Positions 8,113 through 16,807 of a DNA stretch of 64,000 bases are shown here, piece after piece (position 1 is the stretch's first letter; the number at the start of each line of letters is the position of its first letter). The position numbers were made by a program, and so were the translations under genes. Source of the stretch: DASRAP01 sp964503275 (lineage in GTDB: Bacteria > Gemmatimonadota > Gemmatimonadetes > Gemmatimonadales > Gemmatimonadaceae); assembly GCA_964503275.1 (NCBI GenBank), contig CAZCZO010000002.1, positions 62,001 to 126,000 of the forward strand, in the 5' to 3' direction. The notes under the pieces were generated by a model, which worked only from the letters and a program-made list of their open reading frames with translations, was not told where the DNA came from and made no database searches.

Positions 8113-9188
8113 CCGTCGATCCGGGCGGGCAGGTCGTCCTCGCCATGATGGACCACGATGTCCTCGCCGTCGCTGAGTTCACGGCGCAGCATCGCGATGG
8201 CCATCGCGCCCTGGCGCGGTGAAACGACGCTGGACCGCACATCGCCGACGTCCTTGCCGTCCCGATCCCGCACGATGCCGTGTGGCGGCAAGGGATGCGG
8301 GGCGTGGATGGTCCGCAGGTACTTGTTGACGTGTCCGCGGAAGTGGAGTCGTGCCACCACCTCTTGGCCGGTGTAGCAGCCCTTGGTGTACGAGATGGCG
8401 TGGAGTTGGTCGAGGTTGGCTTCCTGCGGGATCGTGGTGTCGTCCATGTCGATCCCCCACTCGGGCCGTCCCGCTTCGACGCGGGCGATGTCGGCCGCCG
8501 CGAGGCCCACCGCCCGGGCGCCCGCATCGATCAGCGCATGGAACAGATGGTCGGCCGCGTCGGCCGCGACGATGCAGTCGAATCCGCTGACCCCGTAGTC
8601 CGGACTCCGCAACACCAAGGCCGGGTGCCCCGCAACGGTCGTCGTGAGATGCTGGTAGGGGGCCAGTTGGGTGAGCACCGACGCATCGGCCGCGCCGAGC
8701 CGGGCGAGGATCGCCGCCGCTCGCGGGCCATAGGCCCCCACGCAGCCGGTGTCGGCCGAGACGTCGGTATAGGTGGCGAGTCGCGGATTCACGTACTTGC
8801 GCACGAGGTCGCTCCACCCGGCGGCGGCGCGGGCGGCGACATCGACCGTGAGGTCGTCGGCCCGCCGGAAGACGCGGACATCGGCGACGATCTTTCCCTT
8901 CGCCGTGAGGGCGGCCGCGTAGCAGCCGTGGCCGGGCGTGAGCGACTCGACATCGTTGGTGACGAGGCCGCCGAGGGTCGCGGCCGCCTTGGCCCCCGAG
9001 AAGACCCAGCGGGCGCGCTCATCGCGGCGGATGACGCCACAGCCCTCCTGCAACGCGGCGTACTCCCGCGACGGGTCGTCGTAGGCGAGCGCGACGCTGC
9101 GCCCTCCGAGCACGAGTGTTTCGCGGGGTGCGACGCTCACAGGACGGCGGTCAGCAGGATCGGTACGACGAGCGGCATGCTTCAACAT
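8109..9188 (-). CDS. ygfZ: YgfZ/GcvT-domain folate-binding protein
   Basis: 359 residues. The diagnostic motif KGCYTGQE is present about two-thirds along, with the GcvT-like aminomethyltransferase fold before it (GCGVIRRDERARWVFSGAKA) and a short C-terminal barrel after. YgfZ binds tetrahydrofolate and helps in assembly or repair of certain iron-sulfur enzymes. That suits its position 24 bp downstream of glcF, which encodes a protein with two Fe-S clusters. The ATG at 9188 gives a 16-residue basic extension; a GTG in the VSVAPRE stretch is an alternative start. Confidence 0.92.
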   Translation of the reverse strand: MLKHAARRTDPADRRPVSVAPRETLVLGGRSVALAYDDPSREYAALQEGCGVIRRDERARWVFSGAKAAATLGGLVTNDVESLTPGHGCYAAALTAKGKIVADVRVFRRADDLTVDVAARAAAGWSDLVRKYVNPRLATYTDVSADTGCVGAYGPRAAAILARLGAADASVLTQLAPYQHLTTTVAGHPALVLRSPDYGVSGFDCIVAADAADHLFHALIDAGARAVGLAAADIARVEAGRPEWGIDMDDTTIPQEANLDQLHAISYTKGCYTGQEVVARLHFRGHVNKYLRTIHAPHPLPPHGIVRDRDGKDVGDVRSSVVSPRQGAMAIAMLRRELSDGEDIVVHHGEDDLPARIDG

Positions 9189-9212
9189 TACGCCCGGCGC
9201 ACGGCCCCGCCA

Positions 9213-10493
9213 CTATGCGCCCGCCGCCGGCGCGCTGCGCGCCGCGTACGCCGCATCCAGCACCTCCACCGGATGTCGTGCGACGGTGCGAGATCCGCTG
9301 CGGCGCAACCCACCGCCGATCTGCATCAGGCACCCGGGATTCCCGGTCGCGACGATGTCGGCGTCGGTGGCCGCGATGGCCGCGAGCTTGGGGGCGAGGA
9401 CGCGCTCGGCGACGTCGGGCTGGAGCAGGTTGTAGATGCCGGCGCTGCCGCAGCACTGGTCACTGCCGGTGAGTGGGACGAGGGTGCTGCCAGTGGCCGC
9501 ACGGAGCACGGTGAGCGGTGGTGTCACGAGGCGCTGCGCGTGCTGCAGATGACAGGGCGCGTCGTATGTCACGCGGCGCGTCGGCCCCGCAGCCGGCACG
9601 GGGCCCGCGGCTGCCAGCAGTTCGCTGACATCGCGTACCCGTGCGGCGACGGCCGACGCGCGCGCTGACCAGTCGGGATCGTCGTGCAGGAGATGCCCGT
9701 AGTCCTTGAGCATGGCGCCGCAACCGGCGGAGTTGACGGCGATCAGCTCGGCGCCGCTGGCCTCGAAGGCCGCGATGTTCGCGCGGGCGAGCCGCTGTGC
9801 CGTCGCGCGATCGCCGGCATGCGCATGCAGCGCGCCGCAACAGCGTTGGCCTGCGGCAGGGCACAGGCGGTAGCCGTTCACGGTGAGCGTCCGCTCTGTC
9901 GCACGGTTCACCGGCGCGAACAGCCCTTCCATGACACAGCCCGTGAGCAGCGCGACCCCTGCGCGCTCCGGCACCGCTGGCCCGCGGGCCGCCCGGTAGG
10001 TCGCGCCGCGCTCGCGTGCGGTCGAGGCGAGCAGTGCGAACGGGGTGGCGAGGCGCGTGGGGAGCAGTCGCGCAGCCGCAGCAGCGAGGCCGGTCGCACG
10101 CACGACGCGCGCGGCCGCGAGCACCATCGGGAGCAACACGGGCGACGCGAACACGGCGAGCACCGCGCGGCCGATCCACGGGAGGGGCGTGAGCGCCCGT
10201 TCGGTGGCCCGCGTCGCCTCGAGCAGCTCGCCGTAGGGTACCCCCGATGGGCAGGCGGTCTCGCAGCCGCGACAGCCGAGGCAGCTGTCCAGCGCCGACG
10301 ACACATCAGGATCGTCGAGTCGCACGCGATGCTCGAGGACCGCGCGCATCAGTACGAGTCGGCCCCGTGGCGAGGCGTTCTCGTCTTCGAGCGCGAGGTA
10401 GGTGGGGCAGGCCGGGAGACAGAATCCGCAGTGCACACAGGCGTCGAGGCCGGCGGCGGCCGCAGCGAGAGGCGTCGTCGAGACCGTCGTCAT
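9213..10493 (-). CDS. glcF: Glycolate oxidase iron-sulfur subunit
   Basis: 426 residues. Two ferredoxin-type [4Fe-4S] motifs lie near the N-terminus (CVHCGFCLPACP and CLGCRGCETACPSGVP). Two CCG domains follow, recognisable at CCGALHAHAGD and CCGSAGIYNLLQP, which bind further cofactor in this family. It passes electrons from the FAD subunit toward the quinone pool when glycolate (or a related 2-hydroxy acid) is oxidised to glyoxylate. It sits 61 bp downstream of the glcD-glcE fusion and 24 bp upstream of ygfZ, probably one operon. Lactate utilisation is a less likely alternative. Confidence 0.92.
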   Translation of the reverse strand: MTTVSTTPLAAAAAGLDACVHCGFCLPACPTYLALEDENASPRGRLVLMRAVLEHRVRLDDPDVSSALDSCLGCRGCETACPSGVPYGELLEATRATERALTPLPWIGRAVLAVFASPVLLPMVLAAARVVRATGLAAAAARLLPTRLATPFALLASTARERGATYRAARGPAVPERAGVALLTGCVMEGLFAPVNRATERTLTVNGYRLCPAAGQRCCGALHAHAGDRATAQRLARANIAAFEASGAELIAVNSAGCGAMLKDYGHLLHDDPDWSARASAVAARVRDVSELLAAAGPVPAAGPTRRVTYDAPCHLQHAQRLVTPPLTVLRAATGSTLVPLTGSDQCCGSAGIYNLLQPDVAERVLAPKLAAIAATDADIVATGNPGCLMQIGGGLRRSGSRTVARHPVEVLDAAYAARSAPAAGA

Positions 10494-10554
10494 GGGGTGC
10501 CCGGCTCGGTGGGTCGCGGCACGCTCCGCGTCGCGATCGCTGCTGCTCGCGACG

Positions 10555-12765
10555 TCATACCGCCACCACCTGCGCCGCGAACGCCGCGATCACGCGTGCG
10601 CGCAGGTCGAGCGCGACCGGGTCCGGCGCTGGCGCCGGGACGACCGTGTAGGGTCCGCGCGCCCGCAGCGTCGTCCACACTGCGTGATCCACCGCGACGG
10701 CCGGGCCGCAGGCACCGAGCGGCGCCCGTGTCGCTGCGACGTGCGCCGCATTCCCCGCGATCCATATGACCTGATGCGCGACGGCAGGCAATCCGATGAC
10801 GGCGGCCACATCGGCCGGGATCCGCTCGGTCGCGAGTGGCGCGTAGGGCCCGCGGCACAGTACGTCCAAGGCCTCGGCATCGATTGCGCTCGCCGGGATG
10901 GCCCAGCTCTCCTCGACGTCGGGGCGTGCGCGGAGTCGCAGCGAGGCCTGCGTGATGCGCCCCAGTGCCTCCCCTGACCCGATGGCGAGTCGCGTGAGAT
11001 CGAACCCGGCCACGTTCTTGACCACGCGTCCACCCGCACAGATGGTCGCCCCGCGATGGTCCACGAGCGTGAGGCCGAGCGTGAGATCGCGCGGCGCGCC
11101 GAGCGTGCGGCGCGTGGGGCCGACGAGTCCACGCGCGAGCACCTCGCCCACGGTGAGCTGGTCATCGCCCCACGGCAACAGTGGCGCCCACTGCCGATGC
11201 GGGCGGGTGCAGGCATCCAGCTCGGCGAGCGTCATCGTCGCGGTGACCGTGATCGTGAGGTCGGCGGGACGATACTCGATCACGCCTGATGGGTCCGGCG
11301 TCGACGGCGGCGGCGCCGTTGGCAGCCGCAACGCGGTCCCGTGCGTGGGCGCCGCCGTGGTCCCGATCCACTCCCGGCAGCTGTGGACGGGCACCACCTT
11401 GCCGGGGTTCGCCCGGCGATCGGGGTCGAAGACCGCGCGCAGGCGGCACATCGCGTCGAGCGTGTCGGGCGTGAAGAGGTGTTCCATGTATGCGAGCTTG
11501 TCGAGCCCCACGCCGTGCTCACCCGAGATCGTCCCGCCGGCCGCGATGCAGGTCGCCATCACCTCGTGCATCGCCGCGTGGACCCGCGCCGACATCGCCG
11601 GGTCGTCGGCGTCGTAGGGGATGTTCGGGTGCAGGTTCCCATCGCCCGCGTGGAACACGTTGCAGATGGTGAGTCCATGCCGGGCCCCGATCTCGCTGAT
11701 GGTGGCGAGCACGGGCGCCAGGACACTGCGCGGCACGACCGCGTCCTGCACCACCAGGTGCGGTGCGATGCGGCCCATCGCGCCGAAGGCCTTCTTGCGG
11801 CCCTGCCAGAGCCGCGCACGCGCCTCGGGTTCCTCCGCGACACGCACTGTTCTGGCCCCATGCGTGCGGCAGATGGACTCGATCCGTGCGGCGTCGACCG
11901 GGACGGCGGCCTCGCTTCCATCGACCTCGACCAGCAGCACCGCGGCCGCGTCGGTGGGATAGCCGGCGGCGTAGTGGGAGGCCTCCACCGCAGCGATGGT
12001 CGCGTGGTCCATCATCTCGCAGGCGGCCGGAAGGATGCCCGCGGCGACGATCGCAGTGGTGGCGGTCGCGGCCGCCTCGAGCGTGACGAAGTCGGCGAGC
12101 AGGGTGCGGACCGCGGCCGGGTCGGGCGTCAGCCGGACGGTCAGTTCGATGGCGACGCCGAAACAGCCCTCACTGCCGATGAAGGCACCAAGCAGGTCGG
12201 GCCCTTCGTCGGGTGTGCTGGGGGCATGCAGCGTGGTCACGCGGCCATCGGGGAGCACGATGGTCGCGGCGACGATGTGATTGAGCGTTACCCCGTACTT
12301 GAGGCAGTGCGGCCCGCCCGCGTTCTCGGCCACGTTGCCGCCGATCGTGCAGGCCGCTTGGCTGGAGGGGTCGGGCGCGTAGTGCAGGCCGTATGGCGCG
12401 ACCGCGGCGGTGAGCGTCACGTTGACGACGCCGGGCTCGACGGTGGCCGTGCGCGCACGCGGGTCGATGGCGACGATGCGCTTGAGCCGGTGCACGCCGA
12501 GCAGGGCGAGGTCGTCAGCGAGCGCACCGCCGGACAGCCCCGTACCGGCGCCGCGGGCGACGAAGGGGACCGCGTGCCGGTGCAGCGCGCGAACGACGGC
12601 GATGACCTCGGCCTGCGTTCCCGGGAAGACGCCGAGGGCCGGGCGGAAGCGATAGCCGGGCAGGGCGTCGGATTCGTACACGAGCAGCGCGGGCGCGCGC
12701 GTGACGACGTGCCGTTCGCCGACGATCGCGCGCAGCTCGCCGAGCAAAGCAGGGGGCAGTCGCAC
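10555..12765 (-). CDS. glcD: Fused glycolate oxidase FAD subunits GlcD-GlcE
   Basis: 736 residues that combine two normally separate subunits. Residues 1 to about 465 are a complete GlcD: the FAD-binding PCMH fold (VPFVARGAGTGLSGGA, GGNVAENAGGPHCLKYG), then the C-terminal oxidase domain with HAGDGNLHPNI and ISGEHGVGLDK. After a Pro/Thr-rich linker the rest matches GlcE (EYRPADLTITVTATMTLAEL, GGRVVKNVAGFDLTRLAIGS), although its first FAD-binding segment looks shortened. The GTG start at 12765 has a TAGTTTCC box ending 4 bp upstream. It works with GlcF encoded just downstream. A fused enzyme would fix the D:E ratio at 1:1. Confidence 0.93.
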   Translation of the reverse strand: MRLPPALLGELRAIVGERHVVTRAPALLVYESDALPGYRFRPALGVFPGTQAEVIAVVRALHRHAVPFVARGAGTGLSGGALADDLALLGVHRLKRIVAIDPRARTATVEPGVVNVTLTAAVAPYGLHYAPDPSSQAACTIGGNVAENAGGPHCLKYGVTLNHIVAATIVLPDGRVTTLHAPSTPDEGPDLLGAFIGSEGCFGVAIELTVRLTPDPAAVRTLLADFVTLEAAATATTAIVAAGILPAACEMMDHATIAAVEASHYAAGYPTDAAAVLLVEVDGSEAAVPVDAARIESICRTHGARTVRVAEEPEARARLWQGRKKAFGAMGRIAPHLVVQDAVVPRSVLAPVLATISEIGARHGLTICNVFHAGDGNLHPNIPYDADDPAMSARVHAAMHEVMATCIAAGGTISGEHGVGLDKLAYMEHLFTPDTLDAMCRLRAVFDPDRRANPGKVVPVHSCREWIGTTAAPTHGTALRLPTAPPPSTPDPSGVIEYRPADLTITVTATMTLAELDACTRPHRQWAPLLPWGDDQLTVGEVLARGLVGPTRRTLGAPRDLTLGLTLVDHRGATICAGGRVVKNVAGFDLTRLAIGSGEALGRITQASLRLRARPDVEESWAIPASAIDAEALDVLCRGPYAPLATERIPADVAAVIGLPAVAHQVIWIAGNAAHVAATRAPLGACGPAVAVDHAVWTTLRARGPYTVVPAPAPDPVALDLRARVIAAFAAQVVAV

Positions 12766-12769
12766 TCGC

Positions 12770-12777
12770 GGAAACTA
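12770..12777 (-). promoter_or_regulatory. TAGTTTCC -10-like box before glcDE
   Basis: The minus strand reads TAGTTTCC and then GCGA before the GTG start at 12765. The 4-bp spacing and sequence are nearly identical to the box before the GNAT gene (TAGTTTCG, also 4 bp), which argues against chance. Confidence 0.55.
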
Positions 12778-12790
12778 GCGGGGGGAGGGT

Positions 12791-12828
12791 CGAAAACGCG
12801 ACGCGCGCGGAGGGATCCCCCGCGCGCG
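12791..12828 (-). terminator. Hairpin with T-run downstream of the sigma factor gene
   Basis: Read on the minus strand, GCGCGCGG pairs with CCGCGCGC (8 bp, 12803-12810 with 12820-12827) around a small loop, with two more pairs inside. A few bases later comes TTTT (12793-12796). It lies 27 bp past the sigma factor stop and just ahead of the glcDE promoter, as expected for an intrinsic terminator, though the T-run is short. Confidence 0.5.
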
Positions 12829-12854
12829 CCACCTCGCAAGACCGTTCCGGGCGG

Positions 12855-13766
12855 TCAGGCGATATTCCAGAAACCGGAGAGGCCGGCCCCCTCGGGCGAG
12901 TTGCGCAGCTTGTCGAAGGCACGCTCCCGGATCTGCCGGACCCGTTCGCGGGTGACCCCCATCAGGACCCCGATGCGCTCCAGCGTCATGGGCTCGGCGC
13001 CGGGTTCGAGGCCGTAGTAGAGCGAGAGGATCTTGCGTTCGCGCGGCGTGAGGTAGCGGCGGAAGAGCTTCGAGATGAATTCCTTGATGAGCGACGAGTC
13101 CGTGGAGTCCTCGATCTGTTCGGAGTCGATGCCGGCGAAGCGCTCGCCGAAGGTGCTGGCCTCGCGGTCGGAGCGATCGACCGGGGCGTCGAGCGAGACC
13201 TCGGTCGTCGAGATGGACTTGGAATGCCGGACCTGGGTCACGGGCTCGTCGAGCACGCGCGCGAGTTCGTCCTCGGTGGGGTCGCGCTTGAGGGTCTGCG
13301 AGAGGATGGTCTCGGCCTTGGCCATCCGGATGAGCTGAGAGTTCTGGTTCAGCGGGATGCGCACGGAGCGGGTCTGCTCGGCGAGGGCCTTGAGGACAGC
13401 CTGCCGGACCCACCACACGGCGTATGAGATGAACTTGACCCCTTGGTCGGGATCGAACTTGCGAACCGCCTTGAGCAGGCCCTCGTTGCCGATGGCGACG
13501 AGCTCGCTGAGGTCGAGGCCGTGGCCCTGGTATTTCTTGACGTACGAGATGACGAAGCGGAGGTTCGAGATGACCAGCCGCTCGGCGGCGGCCTCATCGC
13601 CGCGCTGCGCGAGGCGGGCGAGGCGTTTTTCCTCGGCGGCGTCGCCGATCAGCGGGAGCTTCTGGATGTCCGCGAGGTACTGATCAAAGGCAGAGGCAGG
13701 CGCGGAACGCGCGATCTGTTTGGGTCGGGCCGTAGGGGTGCGGGGCGCGGCAACAGCAGTCGACAT
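12855..13766 (-). CDS. rpoD: Primary-type RNA polymerase sigma-70 factor, short Bacteroidota-like form
   Basis: 303 residues from the ATG at 13766. Region 1.2 (FDQYLADIQKLPLIG) follows a short leader, so region 1.1 is absent. Region 2 reads NLRFVISYVKKYQGHGLDL and then KFISYAVWWVRQAVLKALAE. Region 4 carries the -35-reading helix-turn-helix (LERIGVLMGVTRERVRQIRE) and ends with EKAFDKLR-like residues. The FISYAVWW...LKALAEQTRSVRIPLNQ stretch is closer to the Bacteroides primary sigma than to E. coli (FSTYATWW), from memory of those sequences. The Bacteroides factor reads TAnnTTTG boxes, like those found in this window. It could be one of several RpoD-like factors in the genome. Confidence 0.92.
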   Translation of the reverse strand: MSTAVAAPRTPTARPKQIARSAPASAFDQYLADIQKLPLIGDAAEEKRLARLAQRGDEAAAERLVISNLRFVISYVKKYQGHGLDLSELVAIGNEGLLKAVRKFDPDQGVKFISYAVWWVRQAVLKALAEQTRSVRIPLNQNSQLIRMAKAETILSQTLKRDPTEDELARVLDEPVTQVRHSKSISTTEVSLDAPVDRSDREASTFGERFAGIDSEQIEDSTDSSLIKEFISKLFRRYLTPRERKILSLYYGLEPGAEPMTLERIGVLMGVTRERVRQIRERAFDKLRNSPEGAGLSGFWNIA

Positions 13767-13990
13767 ACGTTCGGCCAATCCTGTGAAAGATGGTGGCGGT
13801 CGCAACCCGGGGGGCAGGACGCACCCGCCGGGGAAGCCACGATAGGGCGCGGACTCGCGAACGTCAACACAAAATTTCGCGCGCCATCTCCTGTACGTTC
13901 GGCCAGCTTTGCGGCCAGTGCCGTAAGTCGTTGCGAATTATTAACTTTAACTAGTTAGCGTGCGCATTCCGCCCGTGTGGACAACTTCCG
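13767..13990 (-). promoter_or_regulatory. AT-rich upstream region of the sigma gene, with a palindrome
   Basis: This 224-bp gap is the largest in the window and carries its strongest AT-rich island, at about 13932-13958, where the surroundings are near 70% GC. Inside is the perfect 10-bp palindrome TAACTAGTTA (13948-13957). It lies about 180 bp upstream of the sigma ATG and is followed, in the direction of transcription, by TTAATAATT. A CATCTTTC element, one base from the common TATCTTTC box, lies about 20 bp before the start. A regulated or multiple promoter for the sigma gene is plausible; no protein site is recognised. Confidence 0.4.
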
Positions 13991-15073
13991 CTACTTCCAC
14001 GAATAGTCACGAAGTAGCGTTATCACCACGTCGTCCGGGACCGATGTCGTCCACTGTTCGAAGCGCCCGATCGCAGCGGGCAAGGCATACGCCGCCGCGC
14101 CGGCCAGGCGCTTCTTGTCACTCTGCGTCCGCGCGAGCAGCGCCTCGGGCGGAAGGGAGGTCCTCGAGGGCAACCCGAGGTCGAGCAGTACGCGTTCGAT
14201 CCGCTCGGCGGTCCCCGCGGCGGTCACGCCGAGTTGCTCGCCGAGCGTAGCCTCGAGCGCCATGCCGATCCCGACGGCTTCCCCATGTCGCAGGGCATAT
14301 CCGCTCTCGGCCTCGATGGCGTGGCCCAGGGTGTGGCCGAAATTCAGGATCTTGCGCTCGCCTTGCTCGCGCGGGTCGGCGTTCACCACGGCGGACTTGA
14401 TCGCCACGGAGCGCTCGATGAGGGCGAGCATCGCCGGTGACGCCGCCGCTCCCGGCTCGAGCAACGCCGCGCCCGCAGCCGCGATGGCCTCGAAGTAATC
14501 CTCGTCGCGGATCGCGCCGTGTTTCAGGGCCTCGGCCAGCCCGGCGCGCAACTCGTCTTGGGGCAGGGTCGCAAGGAGCAGCGGGTCGATCGCGATGTGT
14601 GTCGGGGGATGGAACGCCCCGACGAGATTCTTGCCGCCGGGCACGTCGAGCCCCGTCTTGCCGCCGATCGACGCGTCGATCATCGCGACCAACGAGGTCG
14701 GGACTTGGACCACCGGCACCCCTCGCAGGTAGGTCGCGGCGACGAACCCTGCCACATCGCCGACCACGCCACCGCCGAGGGCGATGACCACGGCGTCACG
14801 GCCCAGACCAAGTGCCAGCAGTCGGTCGGTCAGTGTCGCCCAGGTCTCGCGGGTCTTGTGAGACTCGCCGGCCGGCATGGTGAGAACGACCGGGTCGAAG
14901 GTGGAGAGCCCCGCGGCGACGCGGTCGGCGTGCAGCGGCGCCACGTTCGAATCGCTGATGATCACCGCGCGGTGCGCGGTGAGCTGCAGCCGCGACCCCA
15001 GCTCGAAGGCAAGCGAGGGACCGATCAGGACCTGCGACCCGGCCGCGTCCGCCAGACGCCGCACCGTGCTCAC
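13991..15073 (-). CDS. aroB: 3-dehydroquinate synthase
   Basis: 360 residues, full length. It converts DAHP to 3-dehydroquinate, the second step of the shikimate pathway, using NAD+ and a divalent metal. Seen are the NAD-binding GGGVVGDVAGFVAATYLRG, the strand VVQVPTSLVAMIDASIGGKTG, and the metal ligands in LAEALKHGAI, NFGHTLGHAIE and ALRHGEAVGIGM. The GTG start at 15073 overlaps the stop of the adenosyltransferase gene (GTGA), so translation is probably coupled. No other aro gene is adjacent. Confidence 0.96.
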   Translation of the reverse strand: MSTVRRLADAAGSQVLIGPSLAFELGSRLQLTAHRAVIISDSNVAPLHADRVAAGLSTFDPVVLTMPAGESHKTRETWATLTDRLLALGLGRDAVVIALGGGVVGDVAGFVAATYLRGVPVVQVPTSLVAMIDASIGGKTGLDVPGGKNLVGAFHPPTHIAIDPLLLATLPQDELRAGLAEALKHGAIRDEDYFEAIAAAGAALLEPGAAASPAMLALIERSVAIKSAVVNADPREQGERKILNFGHTLGHAIEAESGYALRHGEAVGIGMALEATLGEQLGVTAAGTAERIERVLLDLGLPSRTSLPPEALLARTQSDKKRLAGAAAYALPAAIGRFEQWTTSVPDDVVITLLRDYSWK

Positions 15074-15621
15074 CAGGTGACTTCGCCCGCGCCGGCGCGG
15101 GCGTTGGCCACCCGGGCCAGCACGAACAACAGGTCCGACAGCCGGTTCAGGTACACGACCACCATCCGCGGGATCTCGGTATCGCGCATGAGGGTGATGA
15201 CCCGCCGTTCGGCGCGTCGGCAGACCGTGCGGGCCACGTGCAGGGCGGCGGCCTTGGGCGTGCCGCCGGGCAGGATGAACGCCCGCAGCGGCTCCAGCTC
15301 GGCCTCGCCCTCGTCGATGGCACGCTCGAGCTGCGCGATGCGTTCGTCGTCGATACGCGCCTTGGCCAGTTGCTCGGCCATCTTGTCGCGGTCGGGGGTG
15401 GCCAGCAGGGCGCCGATCGCGAACAGGTCCCGCTGCAGCGGCGCGAGGACCTCGTCGATCCGGGGCATCACGTCGACGGCCCGGGCCATGCCGATGGCGG
15501 CATTGAGCTCGTCGATGTCGCCGTAGGCCTCGACGCGGGGGTGGTCCTTGGTCACGCGACCACCGCCGAAGAGGCCGGTGTCGCCGTCGTCGCCGGTGCG
15601 CGTGTAGATCTTGAGGGTCAT
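15070..15621 (-). CDS. pduO: Cob(I)alamin adenosyltransferase, PduO type
   Basis: 183 residues from the ATG at 15621. It makes adenosylcobalamin from cob(I)alamin and ATP. The ATP-binding N-terminus KIYTRTGDDGDTGLFGGGRV is diagnostic of the PduO class. The helical-bundle signature (GDIDELNAAIG, then CRRAERRVITL and YLNRLSDLLFVLARVAN) is complete. Cobalamin-dependent enzymes or synthesis genes are not nearby; the only partner is aroB, coupled by a 4-bp overlap. A TAAGTTTG box ends 3 bp before the ATG, an exact match to the Bacteroidota TAnnTTTG element. Confidence 0.95.
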   Translation of the reverse strand: MTLKIYTRTGDDGDTGLFGGGRVTKDHPRVEAYGDIDELNAAIGMARAVDVMPRIDEVLAPLQRDLFAIGALLATPDRDKMAEQLAKARIDDERIAQLERAIDEGEAELEPLRAFILPGGTPKAAALHVARTVCRRAERRVITLMRDTEIPRMVVVYLNRLSDLLFVLARVANARAGAGEVTW

Positions 15622-15624
15622 ACC

Positions 15625-15632
15625 CAAACTTA
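15625..15632 (-). promoter_or_regulatory. TAAGTTTG -10-like box before the adenosyltransferase gene
   Basis: The minus strand reads TAAGTTTG, then GGG, then the ATG at 15621. This is a perfect TAnnTTTG match with a 3-bp spacer, so the transcript would have essentially no leader. Confidence 0.55.
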
Positions 15633-15702
15633 CATCGGCGGCGGACGTGGCCCGAGGGCGACGGGCGTTGCCCGGACCTCGTCCGAGAGGCGATTTTTCA
15701 GG

Positions 15703-16719
15703 ATGGCGACACACGAGATGCGGGATGTGACGATCATCGGCGGCGGCCCCACGGGGTTGTTCGCCTTGTTCTATGCGGGCATGCGGGGGGCGACGGCACA
15801 GATCGTCGATGCACTCCCCGAGTTGGGCGGCCAGTTGGCGGCCTTGTATCCGGAGAAGTTCATCTTCGACGTCGCCGGATTCCCGCGGGTGTTGGCCAAG
15901 GACCTTGTGCACAACCTGCGGGAGCAGGCGGCGCAGTTCGGACAGCCGACGCACCTCAACCAGCGGGTCATCGCCCTGCACGAGCGGGACGGCCATTTGG
16001 AGCTCGAGACGGAGACGGATCGCTTCCCGACGCGCTCGGTGATCATCGCGGCGGGGATCGGTGCCTTCGCCCCCCGTCGACTGCCGCAGGCCTGTGCCGA
16101 GCCCTGGTATGACAAGGGCATCTACGACCGCGTGCTCGAGCCGTCGGCCTTCCATGGTCAGCACGTGCTGATCATCGGTGGTGGGGACTCGGCGTTCGAC
16201 TGGACGGCGCAGTTGGTGGACAAGGCGGCCTCGGTCACGCTGGTGCATCGCACGGACCGGTACCGGGCCCACGCGTCCACGGTGGCCGAGGTGCTGGCCG
16301 CCGAGGCGGCGCAGCGCTGCGCGGTGTACCCCTTCCACGAATTGCACGACATCGTCGCGGCCGAGGGGAAGATCGTCGAGGTGGCGCTGCGGAACGTGAA
16401 GGACAAGAGCACCCGGAGCGTCCGGGCCGATGTGGTGTTGCCCATGTTGGGGTTCGTCAGCGACCTTGGCGCCCTCACCCAGTGGGGCCTGACGCTCGAG
16501 AAGGACGAGATCGTCGTCAACTCGCAGATGGAGACCGGGCGGCCGGGGATCTATGCGGCGGGTGACATCACCACCTACCCGGGCAAGCTGAAGCTCATCG
16601 CCTGCGGGTTCGCCGAGGCGGCGACCGCGGTGAACCAGGCGGTGCACTGGGTGTATCCCGAGAAGAAGGTCAATCCCGGCCACAGCTCGAATCTGGCGAT
16701 CTTCGGCCAGAGCGAGTGA
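15703..16719 (+). CDS. NAD(P)/FAD-dependent oxidoreductase, ferredoxin-NADP+ reductase (YumC-like)
   Basis: 338 residues with the thioredoxin-reductase-like fold but without the CxxC redox pair, the pattern of bacterial ferredoxin/flavodoxin-NADP+ reductases of the YumC type. The FAD site is IIGGGPTGLFALFYAG near the N-terminus and the NAD(P)H site is VLIIGGGDSAFDW. The C-terminal FAD-contacting motif is GIYAAGDITTYPGK, and the extra tail (GHSSNLAIFGQ) is typical of the class. The ATG at 15703 sits 3 bp after GATTTTTC, which is one base off the TAnnTTTC box, and a weak AGG. It probably moves electrons between NADPH and ferredoxin. Confidence 0.88.
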   Translation: MATHEMRDVTIIGGGPTGLFALFYAGMRGATAQIVDALPELGGQLAALYPEKFIFDVAGFPRVLAKDLVHNLREQAAQFGQPTHLNQRVIALHERDGHLELETETDRFPTRSVIIAAGIGAFAPRRLPQACAEPWYDKGIYDRVLEPSAFHGQHVLIIGGGDSAFDWTAQLVDKAASVTLVHRTDRYRAHASTVAEVLAAEAAQRCAVYPFHELHDIVAAEGKIVEVALRNVKDKSTRSVRADVVLPMLGFVSDLGALTQWGLTLEKDEIVVNSQMETGRPGIYAAGDITTYPGKLKLIACGFAEAATAVNQAVHWVYPEKKVNPGHSSNLAIFGQSE

Positions 16720-16807
16720 CCCGTGCGGCACCCGATCCAGCGGGGTTGCTCCTGGTGGCCCTGTCTCGTCATCCAACGATGATCCCGCACTGTCCAGTCC
16801 CGCGCTG

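Noticed and set aside
12841..12857. Hairpin GACCG...CGGTC across the sigma gene stop codon
   Set aside because: It has a 5-bp stem only and overlaps coding sequence; the longer hairpin downstream is the better terminator candidate.
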